DNA of 64,000 nt from Alphaproteobacteria bacterium (GTDB taxonomy: Bacteria > Pseudomonadota > Alphaproteobacteria > Rhizobiales > Rhizobiaceae): positions 806,001 through 870,000 of the forward strand of contig JANSYK010000003.1 of assembly GCA_024742485.1 (NCBI GenBank). Reading direction: 5' to 3'. The notes under the pieces were generated by a model that was given only the letters and a program-made list of their open reading frames with translations, did not search any database and had not been told where the DNA came from. The position numbers were made by a program, and so were the translations under genes. Of this stretch, positions 44,102 to 53,231 are shown piece by piece; the stretch's first letter is position 1; every line of letters begins with the position of its first letter.

Positions 44102-44623
44102 ATGACCGATAGCGCAAAGGCCCATGATGATTTTGCTGTTGCCTTGGGGGACGCAAAGTCTGCCGAGGCTGCCTTCTTGGCGTTGTACCATTTGACACAG
44201 GTTCTTTTCGGCGTTCGTCTGTTCACGGTCATGACGGTCGATATGGAGGAGGGACTTGCGCGGCGTGCCTTTACCAGTGATCCTGAAAGCTACCCCGGTT
44301 CCGGTACGAAGCCCATTGAGCGGAACAGCTGGTTCGAAATCGTCCATGACCGCGGGGAAGTTTTCGTCGCCAATACGCTTGAGGACATTGCCGGTGTCTT
44401 CGCCGATCATGAATTGATCGGATCGCTGGGCTGTGGGTCCGTCATGAACCTGCCGGTGTTCGATGATGGCGCATTGCTCGCGACCGTCAACCTTCTGGAC
44501 CGTGAAGGTTACTTTACACCGGATCGAGTCCAACGCATCCTGGCGGAACTGAGCGCGCCGTCTTTCCAGGCAGTCCGGATCGCAAGAGACACGGCAAAGC
44601 CGGTTCAAGGGGAGCCGACATAG
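44102..44623 (+). CDS. GAF domain protein
   Basis: A 173-residue soluble protein that is essentially a single GAF domain: VLFGVRLFTVMTVDMEEGLARRAFTSDPESYP, then a stretch resembling SWFEIVHDRGEVFVAN and GCGSVMNLPVFDDGALLATVNLLDREGYFT. Stand-alone GAF proteins of this type sit at the ends of peptide or nucleobase ABC operons in alphaproteobacteria. A small-molecule sensing role for the imported substrate is inference; no catalytic or DNA-binding part is visible. Confidence 0.8.
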   Translation: MTDSAKAHDDFAVALGDAKSAEAAFLALYHLTQVLFGVRLFTVMTVDMEEGLARRAFTSDPESYPGSGTKPIERNSWFEIVHDRGEVFVANTLEDIAGVFADHELIGSLGCGSVMNLPVFDDGALLATVNLLDREGYFTPDRVQRILAELSAPSFQAVRIARDTAKPVQGEPT

Positions 44624-44682
44624 ACCGTTTATGTTTCAAGATCGGATCCCGCAATTTAAACGAGTGCTGGATGGAGAATGGG

Positions 44683-44988
44683 ATGTCTGAACCGGGCAGC
44701 AAGATCGTCGTCGAGAACATCAACACGCCTCATCGCACAGAGCGGGTTGACCGGGTCAAATATACGGCAATGCGTGAGGCTTTGCTGCCGGTCCTGCCCA
44801 CAACACTGCCCGGCATAACAGTGGCCGAGGCAAAGTCGGCCTTGCTTGAGCATCTGTCGGAAGATGTGTTCCCGGGAGGCACCAAAGCCGGTTGGTGGCT
44901 CAAAACGGTCCAGCTTGACCTGGAGGCAAAGGGTCTGATTGCAAGAAATCCGACCAAGCCCATGCGGCTATATCGCTGCAAGCCTTAG
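44683..44988 (+). CDS. Small conserved hypothetical protein (DUF6958-like)
   Basis: A 101-residue protein starting at ATG 44683, six bases after GGAG; an ATG four codons earlier (44671) is possible. VENINTPHRTERVDRVKYTAMREALLPVLP, WWLKTVQLDLEAKGLI and PTKPMRLYR form a compact winged-helix-like pattern that I associate with the DUF6958 family, with moderate certainty. Function unknown. It lies between the peptide operon and a convergent ArsR-like gene. Confidence 0.65.
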   Translation: MSEPGSKIVVENINTPHRTERVDRVKYTAMREALLPVLPTTLPGITVAEAKSALLEHLSEDVFPGGTKAGWWLKTVQLDLEAKGLIARNPTKPMRLYRCKP

Positions 44989-45063
44989 GGTCAAACCAGT
45001 CGATTCTCCGGATTCAGAAAACCAATCGGCTGATCAAATGGCATGTTGTGTGACAAGGTCAGG

Positions 45064-45774
45064 TCACGAGCCGCCTTCGATCATTTCACGGTTGACACCG
45101 AAAATCCGATCGAAGGTTTCATAACCCCGCTCCGTAATCGTCAAAGCCCGACTGTTACGACGGCGCTCCAACCACCCAGCACGGATTGCATGTTGCATCA
45201 ACTGCGTCGCCAACGGTCCCGAGATATGATGCCGTCGCTCGGTCCAGTCCAGGCACAGTTTGACAACCGGATCGTGTGCTGGTGATGCCGACGGAATCGG
45301 CAAGCCGATATCGCTGAAAAAGCGATTGCCGTGATCCCCCGGGACGACGGCACCCTCTGAAAGCTGCAGAACATTCAGGTCGATCAGGCGCTCCGTCAGG
45401 AGAACGCCCAGCCTGCCGGCAATGTGATTGTAGCAGCTGCGCGCGCGAAAAATGTCGGCGCCGCCATGACGGCTGGAACCATTGCGCCGCAAATGATCGG
45501 TCGGGGAAAGGCCAGCAATGGCCTCCAGCACACCGGCGACGTTCTTATCTGCAATCCGATGATAGATATGCCGTCCACTTCGAAGGGAAGACGTTAGTCC
45601 GGCCAGTTGAAGATGTTTGAGATGCGCGCTGGCTGTCTGCGGGGCGATGCCGGCCACGCAGGCCAGTTCCTTGTTGGTGAATGCACGGCCGTCCATCAAC
45701 GCGCAAAGGATTTGGGACCGGCTTACATCCGCCAGCGCCGCACCGATAATATCCAATCTGGGTTCCATCGCCAT
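45064..45774 (-). CDS. ArsR-like helix-turn-helix transcriptional regulator
   Basis: A 236-residue regulator. Residues ~8-75 form a winged helix (GAALADVSRSQILCALMDGRAFTNKELACVAGIAPQTASAHLKHL, then a wing SSLRSGRHIYHRI). The remaining C-terminal ~150 residues contain CLDWTERRHHISGPLATQLMQHAIRAGWLERR, a second helical module found in longer ArsR-type regulators of the YdfF/CmtR-like sort. No clear metal-binding cysteine cluster in the DNA-binding part. Start ATG 45774 has AGGA upstream. It is not obviously linked to a target gene. Confidence 0.75.
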   Translation of the reverse strand: MAMEPRLDIIGAALADVSRSQILCALMDGRAFTNKELACVAGIAPQTASAHLKHLQLAGLTSSLRSGRHIYHRIADKNVAGVLEAIAGLSPTDHLRRNGSSRHGGADIFRARSCYNHIAGRLGVLLTERLIDLNVLQLSEGAVVPGDHGNRFFSDIGLPIPSASPAHDPVVKLCLDWTERRHHISGPLATQLMQHAIRAGWLERRRNSRALTITERGYETFDRIFGVNREMIEGGS

Positions 45775-45871
45775 GTTGTCGATCCTAAGGCGAAAGGACA
45801 TCAATGCACAGAGACAACGATACGATGACGACCGAACCATTGCTCACCAATATCTGATTGTTTTGGGGTGA

Positions 45872-46510
45872 TCAGTCACCCTCTTCAAAGGCAAGAGTCA
45901 GGTCAGCCGGAACGGAATGCTCGAGGACAAGGCGTGCATTGGGTATATCGTTTTCATTGGCGCGGCGCTCGGCATCGTTCCGGTTGTGGTCAAAATCGAG
46001 CCAGCGTTGAATGAGGCGCCGGCGCAGGACCGATTGTGGTGCCTTCACAAACACGCTGAGATCAAACAGTTCTTGCAACACAATCCACGGCTGCCGATCC
46101 AGAAGCAGATAGTTTCCCTCCAGCAGCAGAACCTTGCATGTTGTGTCGACTGTTTCGGCAGCCTCGCGAACCCGGTCTGCATCACGGTCGAAATGGGGGA
46201 CCGGAACGGGGTCCTTGCCTTCTCGGAGTGAGTGAACCAAGGAGATAAAGCCCATCACGTCAAAGGTTTCCGGTGCACCTTTGCGATGCAGCAGGCCGCG
46301 GTCGCGCAGGATGGCATTGTCCAGATGAAATCCGTCCATGGGAATGATCGCCGCCGCATGACCGTCGTCAGCGAGCCGTTTGCAGAGCTGCGTGGACAGG
46401 GTTGATTTGCCGACGCCGGGAGGTCCCGCCACGCCTACCAGAATGCGCCTCCGGTCCGTCATCGCCCCGATGATCGATGCATATATGCTTTCAACCGTGT
46501 CGGCCATCAT
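45872..46510 (-). CDS. frcK: P-loop sugar/nucleoside kinase, FrcK-like
   Basis: A 212-residue kinase of the uridine kinase/panK-like P-loop family: VGVAGPPGVGKSTLSTQL (Walker A), IIPMDGFHLDNAILRDRGLLHRKGAPETFD (family signature) and LLLEGNYLLLDRQPW (Walker B). In Sinorhizobium the homologous gene frcK closes the frcBCAK fructose operon, and the order here is the same. It is predicted to phosphorylate the imported sugar, although that activity is less well established than transport. It starts inside the preceding stop (ATGA). Confidence 0.8.
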   Translation of the reverse strand: MMADTVESIYASIIGAMTDRRRILVGVAGPPGVGKSTLSTQLCKRLADDGHAAAIIPMDGFHLDNAILRDRGLLHRKGAPETFDVMGFISLVHSLREGKDPVPVPHFDRDADRVREAAETVDTTCKVLLLEGNYLLLDRQPWIVLQELFDLSVFVKAPQSVLRRRLIQRWLDFDHNRNDAERRANENDIPNARLVLEHSVPADLTLAFEEGD

Positions 46511-47283
46511 GCAGCCTGGGTGTGCTCCGGTTCCCTGGCGCCTGTCATATAGGCAACGGCATCCGACATTGTGTGTTCTTTCGGATCGATCACGCACAGG
46601 CGTTTGCCGAGCCGGTGGATGTGTATACGATCTGCAACCTCGAAAACATGCGGCATGTTGTGGGAAATCAGGACGATCGGCATGCCGCGCGATTTGACGT
46701 CTCCGATCAGGTCGAGCACACGTCTTGATTCCTTGACGCCCAGGGCAGCAGTCGGCTCATCCATGATGATGACTTTCGAACCGAAGGCCGCCGCCCGCGC
46801 AACGGCCACGCCCTGGCGCTGCCCACCCGAAAGTGTCTCGACGGCCTGGCTGATGTTCTGGATGGTCAATAGGCCCAGCTCACTGAGCTTGTCTCGGGCG
46901 AATTTCTCCATTCCGGGGCGATCCAGCTTTCGAAAGACCTTGCCCAAAATGCCGGGGCTGCGCATCTCGCGGCCCAGAAACATGTTATCGGCGATCGACA
47001 GGGCAGGGGACAGTGCAAGATTTTGGTAGACGGTCTCGATACCCGCTTGCTGCGCCGCAAGCGGTGAATGAAACTGAACCGGTTGGCCTTCCAGCGTGAT
47101 TTCGCCCTCGTCCGGTATCACCGCTCCAGAAATGGCCTTGATCATGGTGGATTTACCGGCGCCATTGTCACCGATGACCGCCAGAACCTCGCCCGGGTAC
47201 AAATCGAAATCGGCATGATCGAGCGCCACCACCCGTCCATAACGCTTGACCAGATTGCGGGCCGTGAGAATGGGTGTCTTCAT
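46507..47283 (-). CDS. frcA: Fructose-type ABC transporter ATP-binding protein FrcA
   Basis: A 258-residue single-domain ATPase: VIGDNGAGKSTMIKAISG (Walker A), NLALSPALSIADNMFLGRE, LSGGQRQGVAVARAAAF (signature), VIIMDEPTAALGVKES (Walker B with GV in place of the usual LDxxx) and ISHNMPHVFEVADRI. Unlike the double-domain RbsA/XylG ATPases it has one NBD, as FrcA does. ATGA overlaps exist on both sides, with frcC and frcK. Confidence 0.87.
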   Translation of the reverse strand: MKTPILTARNLVKRYGRVVALDHADFDLYPGEVLAVIGDNGAGKSTMIKAISGAVIPDEGEITLEGQPVQFHSPLAAQQAGIETVYQNLALSPALSIADNMFLGREMRSPGILGKVFRKLDRPGMEKFARDKLSELGLLTIQNISQAVETLSGGQRQGVAVARAAAFGSKVIIMDEPTAALGVKESRRVLDLIGDVKSRGMPIVLISHNMPHVFEVADRIHIHRLGKRLCVIDPKEHTMSDAVAYMTGAREPEHTQAA

Positions 47284-48356
47284 GTCGAAATCTTTCTGAT
47301 CCACTGATCCACTGCGACAGCGGAAATAATCAACAGGCCGATCAGGAGATAGGTCCATTGCGGGTCGGTGCCGATCATGCGAAGCCCCAGCGAAAACACG
47401 CCGACAATCAGGGCGCCGAACATCATGCCAAGGATCGAGCCGCGACCGCCGAACAGGGAAATTCCGCCGATCACCACTGCCGTAATGGATTCAATGTTGG
47501 CGAATTGACCGGCTGTCGGAGAAACCGATCCGATGCGCCCGATCAGGACCCAGCCCGCCAGAGCGCAAATCAAACCGGCGCTGACATAGACCGTGATCAG
47601 AGTGCGCTTGACCTGAACACCGGCCAGTTGCGCAGCCTCGGGATCGTCACCAACGGCATAGACATGCCGTCCCCACGCGGTGTGATTGAGGATGTAATTG
47701 AGCACCAGCACAAGCACGACCATCGTGATGACTCCAAGCGTGAGCACCGCGCCTCCCACCTGGATTTTTTCTCCGAACAGCTGGAGCAGGGGGGCTTCCT
47801 TGGAGATGTCCTGACTGCGGATCGTTTCATTGGCCGAATAGAGAAAATTGGAAGCCAGGATGATCTGCCACATGCCGAGCGTAACGATGAATGGAGGCAG
47901 CCTGACGATCGCGACAAGGGCACCATTGATGAAACCGCATAAGCCCCCGACCGCAAATCCGCACAGTACGGCGATTTCCGGCGGCAGACCGTAGCGAAAC
48001 GTAAATTGCCCCATCACGACGGAGGACAGCACCATGATGGCGCCAACGGACAGATCGATCCCGGCGGTCAGGATGACCAGAGTTTGCGCGGCGCCGACGA
48101 AGCCCACAATGGCGACCTGCTGCAGGATTAACGTCATGGCGAACGGTGAAAAGAACTTGCCGCCGATGATCAATCCGAAAACGACAACTGAAAACAACAG
48201 GACAATCAGAGGGACAAAGGCCGGATTCGAATGCAACAGATGTTGAACGCGCTCAATCCCGCTACGGCTTTCGTCATCGAACGATGCGACGTCGGTTGCG
48301 CTGTCGTCCAGAACCTTCTCAAACTCCTGGCCGGCTTGTTCCTTGGTTTCAGCCAT
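47280..48356 (-). CDS. frcC: Fructose-type ABC transporter permease FrcC
   Basis: A 358-residue permease of the RbsC/branched-chain class. The hydrophilic N-terminus of ~50 residues is followed by about ten helices, with PFAMTLILQQVAIVGFVGAAQTLVILTAGIDLSVG, FINGALVAIVRLPPFIVTLG, and AVGDDPEAAQLAGVQVKRT, the conserved cytoplasmic loop of this class, then IGGISLFGGRGSILGMMFGALIVG. Start ATG 48356 is fifteen codons inside the longest frame. A hairpin separates it from frcB. Confidence 0.88.
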   Translation of the reverse strand: MAETKEQAGQEFEKVLDDSATDVASFDDESRSGIERVQHLLHSNPAFVPLIVLLFSVVVFGLIIGGKFFSPFAMTLILQQVAIVGFVGAAQTLVILTAGIDLSVGAIMVLSSVVMGQFTFRYGLPPEIAVLCGFAVGGLCGFINGALVAIVRLPPFIVTLGMWQIILASNFLYSANETIRSQDISKEAPLLQLFGEKIQVGGAVLTLGVITMVVLVLVLNYILNHTAWGRHVYAVGDDPEAAQLAGVQVKRTLITVYVSAGLICALAGWVLIGRIGSVSPTAGQFANIESITAVVIGGISLFGGRGSILGMMFGALIVGVFSLGLRMIGTDPQWTYLLIGLLIISAVAVDQWIRKIST

Positions 48357-48469
48357 ATCGAATTCCCCGCTGGCTCCGCTGATGCGACAAGAACGTGGCA
48401 CGCACCCTAGCAGAGACCCTGGCTCATGATGACCCGGATTCTCAAATGGTATTCGGGTGGATTGCAGAC

Positions 48470-48493
48470 GTCCGGGCGAATGATCGCCCGGAC
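48470..48493 (-). other. Intercistronic stem-loop between frcB and frcC
   Basis: Arms GTCCGGGCG (48470-48478) and CGCCCGGAC (48485-48493) pair perfectly around a 6-nt loop, about 30 bases past the frcB stop and about 115 bases before frcC. There is no T-run. Such structures typically protect the binding-protein part of the mRNA or partially attenuate the downstream genes. Confidence 0.7.
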
Positions 48494-48523
48494 GCGAAGA
48501 CTGTCAAAACTCTGAGGTGACAA

Positions 48524-49549
48524 TCAGCCCCAGCACCGTTCGGTGCCGACTGTCGTGTCGATGGATTCGACACCGTCCACGGGTTTGTCCGTGACCAGAG
48601 CCACACCGGTGTCGAAGAAGTCCTTGCCGGGAGTGTTGGCAGGCTTGCTGCCGTCCTTTGCCCAGGCCGCGATGGCCTCGATGCCAAGCGAAGCCATCAG
48701 CAGCGGGTATTGCTGTGACGTTGCGCCGATGACGCCGTCTTTGACATTTTGTACACCCGGGCAACCGCCGTCGACCGAAACAATCAACACGTCGCCTTCA
48801 CGCCCGACCGCTTTCAGCGCTTCATAGGCACCGGCAGCAGCCGGCTCATTGATCGTGTAGACGACATTGATGCCCGGATCCTTTTGCAGCAGGTTTTCCA
48901 TGGCGGTCCGGCCACCTTCTTCGTTGCCCGCGGTCACATCATGACCAACGATGCGCGGATCTGTTTCGTCACCCCACTTGTTGGGATCGCCAAGCTCGAT
49001 GCCGAAGCCCTGCAGGAAGCCCTGGTCGCGGAGCACACCAACAGACGGCTGGCTCACGGCCAGGTCCAGCATGCCGATTTTGGCGTTTTTCGCCTCGTCG
49101 CCAAGCGTTGCGGCTGCCCATTTGCCGATCAATTCGCCAGCAAGAAAGTTATCAGTGGCAAAGGTTGCATCGGCGGAGTCAATCGGCTCGAGCGGGGTGT
49201 CGAGTGCGATCACCAGCAAACCGGCATCACGGGCCTGTTGGACTGCTGGAACAATGCCGGCCGTGTCGGATGCAGTCAGCAGGATGCCCTTGGCGCCGTC
49301 GGCTATGCAGGTTTCGATTGCCGCGACCTGTGATTCCGAGTCTCCGTCAATCTTGCCCGCGTAGGATTTGAGCGTGATGCCCAATTCGTTGGCTTTCGCG
49401 GTTGCACCTTCCTTCATCTTGACGAAGAAGGGGTTGGTATCGGTCTTGGTGATCAGGCACGCTCCGATATTTTGCGCCTGTGCGGTGCCCATTCCGGCCA
49501 CGCCCAATGCCAGCATGCCCAATGTTGCAGTAATGATTGATCGTTTCAC
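48524..49549 (-). CDS. frcB: Fructose-type sugar-binding protein FrcB
   Basis: A 341-residue periplasmic binding protein of the ribose-binding (cluster B) family. GTG start 49549 follows GGAGGAAC. The signal peptide ends near AQAQN (residue ~26). The mature protein opens [66 protein letters not shown] and [17 protein letters not shown] are the hinge and pocket motifs. With single-domain FrcA, kinase FrcK and a divergent ROK gene, it matches the fructose/mannose/ribose system of Sinorhizobium. Confidence 0.88.
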   Translation of the reverse strand: MKRSIITATLGMLALGVAGMGTAQAQNIGACLITKTDTNPFFVKMKEGATAKANELGITLKSYAGKIDGDSESQVAAIETCIADGAKGILLTASDTAGIVPAVQQARDAGLLVIALDTPLEPIDSADATFATDNFLAGELIGKWAAATLGDEAKNAKIGMLDLAVSQPSVGVLRDQGFLQGFGIELGDPNKWGDETDPRIVGHDVTAGNEEGGRTAMENLLQKDPGINVVYTINEPAAAGAYEALKAVGREGDVLIVSVDGGCPGVQNVKDGVIGATSQQYPLLMASLGIEAIAAWAKDGSKPANTPGKDFFDTGVALVTDKPVDGVESIDTTVGTERCWG

Positions 49550-49884
49550 GATGTTCCTCCCAGTTCAAAATATCTGCGCCTGGCATCGTTTCACCGATGC
49601 CCCAGCAGATCCTCTCAATTGCCTCCATGGGCCGCCGACTCTATCCGTCGGTTGTCGACCCGATCGAGAGGAAAACGGTGCCGGGGGAAGACCGTCTTAA
49701 CGGGATGTTCCTTGCCGGTATTGTTCTCCTCAGCAGCGATCACAACGCAATTCGAAATGAATGTCAATAAATAAGTCCAATTGACTTATTAATCGAAGCT
49801 GATGATTATCGGTGCCTGAAGAATTGTGAAATTCGGCTCGGATGACTAGAGTTCCGGCGGGGATTCACAGCGGGGAGGTGGTCT
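49550..49884. promoter_or_regulatory. frcB-frcR divergent regulatory region (335 bases)
   Basis: The region contains a 7-bp hairpin in the frcB leader (GGCATCG at 49582-49588 pairing with CGATGCC at 49595-49601) and the inverted repeat at 49770-49790. No gene is visible in it. Confidence 0.6.
49770..49790. promoter_or_regulatory. Candidate FrcR (ROK) operator
   Basis: AATAAGTC (49770-49777) and GACTTATT (49783-49790) form a perfect 8-bp inverted repeat with a 5-base spacer in the AT-rich part of the frcB-frcR intergenic region, 95 bases before frcR. Confidence 0.6.
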
Positions 49885-51117
49885 TTGATAAGACAGCCCG
49901 AAGATCGACAACCAGGTACGGGGACGAGGATCATTGACCCCAGCCGAGGGTCCAATCAAACGCGATTGCGTGCCTATAACGAGCGGTTGGTCATGTCGCT
50001 GGTTCGGCGTCACGGCAGCCTGGCAAAGGCCGACATAGCGCGTCGAACGGGCCTGTCGCCGCAAACCGTATCGGTCATCATGCGCGCGCTGGAGCGCGAT
50101 TCCCTTCTGGTTCGCGGCGAACCGGTTCGGGGTCGGGTCGGGCAGCCATCGATTCCAATGGCGCTGAATCCGGACGCCATCTATTCCATTGGTCTGAAGA
50201 TCGGACGCCGAAGCGCCGATCTCGTTCTGATGGATTTCGTCGGCGTTGTGCGCAAACTGATCCGCGTGACATTCGCCTATCCTCTGCCGGACCGGATTGT
50301 TGACTTCGTCGCCACCGGATTGCACACGCTGACCGAAGAACTGGATAGCGCTCAGCGAAAACGTGTGGTCGGTCTTGGCATTGCTGCTCCGTTCGAATTG
50401 TGGAACTGGCTGGAGCAGGTGGGGGCTCCGCCCGACGAAATGGACTCCTGGAGAGATTTTGATTTTGCCACGGCTATGGTCGGTATCACCGACCTTCCCG
50501 TCTTCATTCAAAATGACGCAACTGCGGCATGTGGTGCGGAACTGGTTTTCGGACGCGGTCGGGATTTTGCGGACTTCGCCTATATTTTTGTCGGCTCGTT
50601 CATTGGTGGCGGGCTGGTTTTGAACCATGCGGTTTTTGCCGGTCGAACCGGAAATGCTGGCGCATTCGGTCCGATTATGGTGCCCGGTGCCGACGGTCGG
50701 CCCGAGCAACTTTTGAACCGCGCTTCGATATTCGCACTCGAAAACAAGCTGAAAAAGGCCGGAGTTGATCCATCGCCTTTGTGGCTTCGGCCGGACGATT
50801 GGCCGGATTATGGCGATCTGCTGATCGAGTGGATTGATGAAACCGCACGCAACATCGCGATCTCGATTGTTTCCATCACCGCCGTCATTGACATCGAAGC
50901 CGTTCTGATCGACGGCGGGTTTCCGGACAGCGTGCGCCATCAGATGTTGCAGGCCATCAAGAAAGAGTTTGCGGCGCTCGACCGTCAGGGCATTCGCGAG
51001 CCACAGATCGTCGAAGCCACTGTCGGCCATGAGGCGCGGGTCATCGGCGGCGCAACGCTACCCATTTTCGACCGGTACATGGTTGACCAGAATGTACTGG
51101 TCAAGGCGCCGGAATAA
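49885..51117 (+). CDS. frcR: ROK-family transcriptional regulator FrcR
   Basis: A 410-residue regulator. The N-terminal winged helix is at about 23-85 (LRAYNERLVMSLVRRHGSLAKADIARRTGLSPQTVSVIMRAL). The ROK sugar-kinase-like domain follows: VVGLGIAAPFE, FIQNDATAACGAEL (ATP/sugar region), YIFVGSFIGGGLVLNHAVFAGRTGNAGAFGP, but the CxCGxxGC zinc motif of ROK kinases is absent. The TTG start at 49885 lies six bases after GGGGAGG and keeps the DNA-binding region intact. It is divergent from frcB, as in Sinorhizobium, and is expected to repress frc in the absence of sugar. Confidence 0.83.
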   Translation: MIRQPEDRQPGTGTRIIDPSRGSNQTRLRAYNERLVMSLVRRHGSLAKADIARRTGLSPQTVSVIMRALERDSLLVRGEPVRGRVGQPSIPMALNPDAIYSIGLKIGRRSADLVLMDFVGVVRKLIRVTFAYPLPDRIVDFVATGLHTLTEELDSAQRKRVVGLGIAAPFELWNWLEQVGAPPDEMDSWRDFDFATAMVGITDLPVFIQNDATAACGAELVFGRGRDFADFAYIFVGSFIGGGLVLNHAVFAGRTGNAGAFGPIMVPGADGRPEQLLNRASIFALENKLKKAGVDPSPLWLRPDDWPDYGDLLIEWIDETARNIAISIVSITAVIDIEAVLIDGGFPDSVRHQMLQAIKKEFAALDRQGIREPQIVEATVGHEARVIGGATLPIFDRYMVDQNVLVKAPE

Positions 51118-51142
51118 CCGGATCGGTGCGCTGATTACCCCG

Positions 51143-51910
51143 TCACCGGGAATAATCCGACCCTTCCTCATCGAGGATAAGTTTGAGTTCTGCCAGGTGC
51201 CGGTCACTTTGCTGCGGATAGGTTTCGATATCCGAGGCCGTCTTTTCAGCGATTGCATCCGATAGGACGCGCAGTTCCCTTCCGGTCTGGAGCGCACGGA
51301 TATAGGTCTCTGCCGCACGCTCGAAATAAAACAGACGGTTAAAGGCTTCGGCGACAGTTGCCCCAAGCACCAACACACCATGATTTCCCATGATCATCAC
51401 CTGGATTGACGGATCCTGGAGCATGGTGGCGCAGCGCTCGCCTTCCTCGTCAAAGGCGAGGCCGGCATAGTGTTCATCCACGACGGTGCGATTGAAGAAC
51501 ATTGCCGTGTTCTGATCGATGGGCGGCAGGGTGCTGTCCTTGAGACTGGCCAGCACCGTTGCAAATGTGGAGTGAACATGCATGACGCAGCGGGCATGTG
51601 GGCAATTTCTGTGGACAGCGCCGTGCAGGCCCCACGCAGTCGGATCGGGTGCATCGGGATGATCCAGCGTGTCCTTGTCCGTTGCATCAAGCAACAGCAT
51701 GTCGCTGGCCTTGATCCGTGAAAAATGCTGCTGATTGGGATTCATCAGGAATTGCAGGCCATCTTCGCTCACGGCGAGCGAAAAGTGGTTGGCGACGGCT
51801 TCATGCATCCCAAGCCTGGCTGTCCAGCGAAATGCCGCCGCCAGATCGGTCCTTTCTTCGGCATAGGGCATATTGGTGGTGTTACTGTCGGCAGGTTGTG
51901 CCAGTGTCAT
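51143..51910 (-). CDS. Class II aldolase/adducin family protein
   Basis: A 255-residue protein: DLAAAFRWTARLGMHEAVANHFSLAV, GLQFLMNPNQQHFSRIKASDMLLLD, CVMHVHSTFATVLAS (two metal-binding His) and MGNHGVLVLGATVAEAF (third His with the NHG motif). Similarity is to the non-sugar-phosphate branch often annotated as class II aldolase or decarboxylase; the substrate is not predictable. It is convergent with frcR, 25 bases away, and may or may not belong to sugar metabolism. Start ATG 51910 is preferred over an in-frame ATG at 51931. Confidence 0.82.
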   Translation of the reverse strand: MTLAQPADSNTTNMPYAEERTDLAAAFRWTARLGMHEAVANHFSLAVSEDGLQFLMNPNQQHFSRIKASDMLLLDATDKDTLDHPDAPDPTAWGLHGAVHRNCPHARCVMHVHSTFATVLASLKDSTLPPIDQNTAMFFNRTVVDEHYAGLAFDEEGERCATMLQDPSIQVMIMGNHGVLVLGATVAEAFNRLFYFERAAETYIRALQTGRELRVLSDAIAEKTASDIETYPQQSDRHLAELKLILDEEGSDYSR

Positions 51911-51983
51911 GGGAAGGTCTCCGATGATCATCCGAATTGGCGCCAGCTTGTCACCTGTTTTGGGATTTTGCCAGATGCAAAGC

Positions 51984-52017
51984 CAAAAAGATCAGGGCGC
52001 CACGTGCCGTGGCGCCC
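51984..52017 (-). terminator. Rho-independent terminator of the EF-hand protein gene
   Basis: Arms GGGCGCCACG (51995-52004) and CGTGGCGCCC (52008-52017) pair perfectly around a 3-nt loop and are followed on the minus strand by TGATCTTTTTGG. It lies about 70 bases past the EF-hand stop. Confidence 0.85.
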
Positions 52018-52087
52018 ATTCGTGGGAGTGAGAGGGGCTCCCGTCTCCGGTCGAACCGGATATGCATGACACATCCAAAGATGGAAA

Positions 52088-53101
52088 TCAGGTGTCCTGT
52101 GCTTTGGTCTGTGTGGCCGATTCGGTGGAGCCGGATTTGGCCTTTTGCGGTGCTTTGTCCGACGATTTGTTCATCGAACGGTGCCCCTTTTTGCCCTTGT
52201 GCTTACCGCCGCCGCGATCGGCTTTGGTCACGACACCATCACCATTACGGTCATGCTTTTTGACAAAGTCGTTTGAACGGGCGGCATATTCTTCCTGCGT
52301 GATCTTCAGATCGCCATCCGAATCCAGACGCTGAAAACCGCGCACGATCCTGTCATTGTTGAGATCCTGCCAGATCGTCGCAAATTCACTCAGGCTGATG
52401 GACCCGTTGCTGTCGCCGTCGGCTCCGCCAAAGACTGCGGCACGCACCTCGTCGAACTCAGCGCGGGTGATTTTTCCGTCCTTGTCGACATCAAAGCGTT
52501 CCATAAGTGCGGCAACATTTCCACCACCGCGGTGTGACCCGCCACGCATGCCTTTTTTGCCGTGCCCGCCGGATCGTTTTGCCGATTTGTTGCCGTCACG
52601 TTGGCCGGACCGTTTGGCTGATTTGTCCGCATTCCGCGTTGCGCGGGTCAGTTCACCGTTGCCGTCCCGATCGAGCCGGCTGAACATCCGCTCGGAAGCG
52701 CTGTCGTATTCAGCCTTTGTCACCGCGCCGTCACCATCGCGATCAAGGCGCTGAAATCCTCTGACCTGGTGGTCGGCAGAGCGTTCCATCCAGGCATCGC
52801 GATACTGTTCAAGAGTGATGGTGTTATCATCACCGGCCAGGTCATTGAACCGCTCGACCACAACTGCATCGACCTCTTCCTGGGTGATGACGCCATCCTC
52901 ATTCGAGTCATAGCGCTCAAATGCCATTTTCATGCCCTGACGCTTTCCGCCGCCACGCTTAGAGGCACCTTTGTGAGCCATCCGCTTTTCCATTTTCTGG
53001 CTTTCGCCGGTGGCACTCTGTTGCGCCAGCGTTGGCAGCGCGGTTGCGCCAAGAAATGAAGTTGCCAGTATGGATACGACTATTTTTCGTGTTGTGTTCA
53101 T
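52088..53101 (-). CDS. Secreted multi-EF-hand calcium-binding protein
   Basis: A 337-residue exported protein with a signal peptide to about residue 27 (LPTLAQQ). At least seven canonical EF-hand loops are visible: DSNEDGVITQEE, DRDGDGAVTKAE, DRDGNGELTRAT, DVDKDGKITRAE, DGDSNGSISLSE, DSDGDLKITQEE and DRNGDGVVTKAD, with basic Lys/Arg/Gly/Ser-rich linkers between. It should bind several Ca2+ in the periplasm or outside. Start ATG 53101 follows CAGGAG. It is divergent from a two-component system with shared TTGTCGC boxes, suggesting joint calcium- or envelope-stress regulation. Related bacterial EF-hand proteins are calsymin and EfhP. The basic tail and linkers are unusual. Confidence 0.88.
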   Translation of the reverse strand: MNTTRKIVVSILATSFLGATALPTLAQQSATGESQKMEKRMAHKGASKRGGGKRQGMKMAFERYDSNEDGVITQEEVDAVVVERFNDLAGDDNTITLEQYRDAWMERSADHQVRGFQRLDRDGDGAVTKAEYDSASERMFSRLDRDGNGELTRATRNADKSAKRSGQRDGNKSAKRSGGHGKKGMRGGSHRGGGNVAALMERFDVDKDGKITRAEFDEVRAAVFGGADGDSNGSISLSEFATIWQDLNNDRIVRGFQRLDSDGDLKITQEEYAARSNDFVKKHDRNGDGVVTKADRGGGKHKGKKGHRSMNKSSDKAPQKAKSGSTESATQTKAQDT

Positions 53102-53151
53102 CGCTCCTGTCCTTTCGGTTGTTGCTGCGATGGAGTAGACGTAGGACCATC

Positions 53152-53231
53152 TTGTCGCAAAACTAAGATCGGAAAAGCCTGACTTTGTCGCCAATTGTCG
53201 CCCTGCCGGTGTCTGATACATTTTGCGACAA
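53152..53231. promoter_or_regulatory. Four TTGTCGC boxes between the EF-hand gene and the two-component operon
   Basis: TTGTCGC occurs at 53152-53158, 53185-53191 and 53195-53201, and in inverted orientation (GCGACAA) at 53225-53231. The middle two form a direct repeat with a 10-base period, the geometry of OmpR-family response-regulator binding. Confidence 0.7.

Noticed and set aside
49846-51030. 394-residue minus-strand frame antisense to frcR
   Set aside because: No protein-family features; frcR on the plus strand has clear HTH and ROK motifs.
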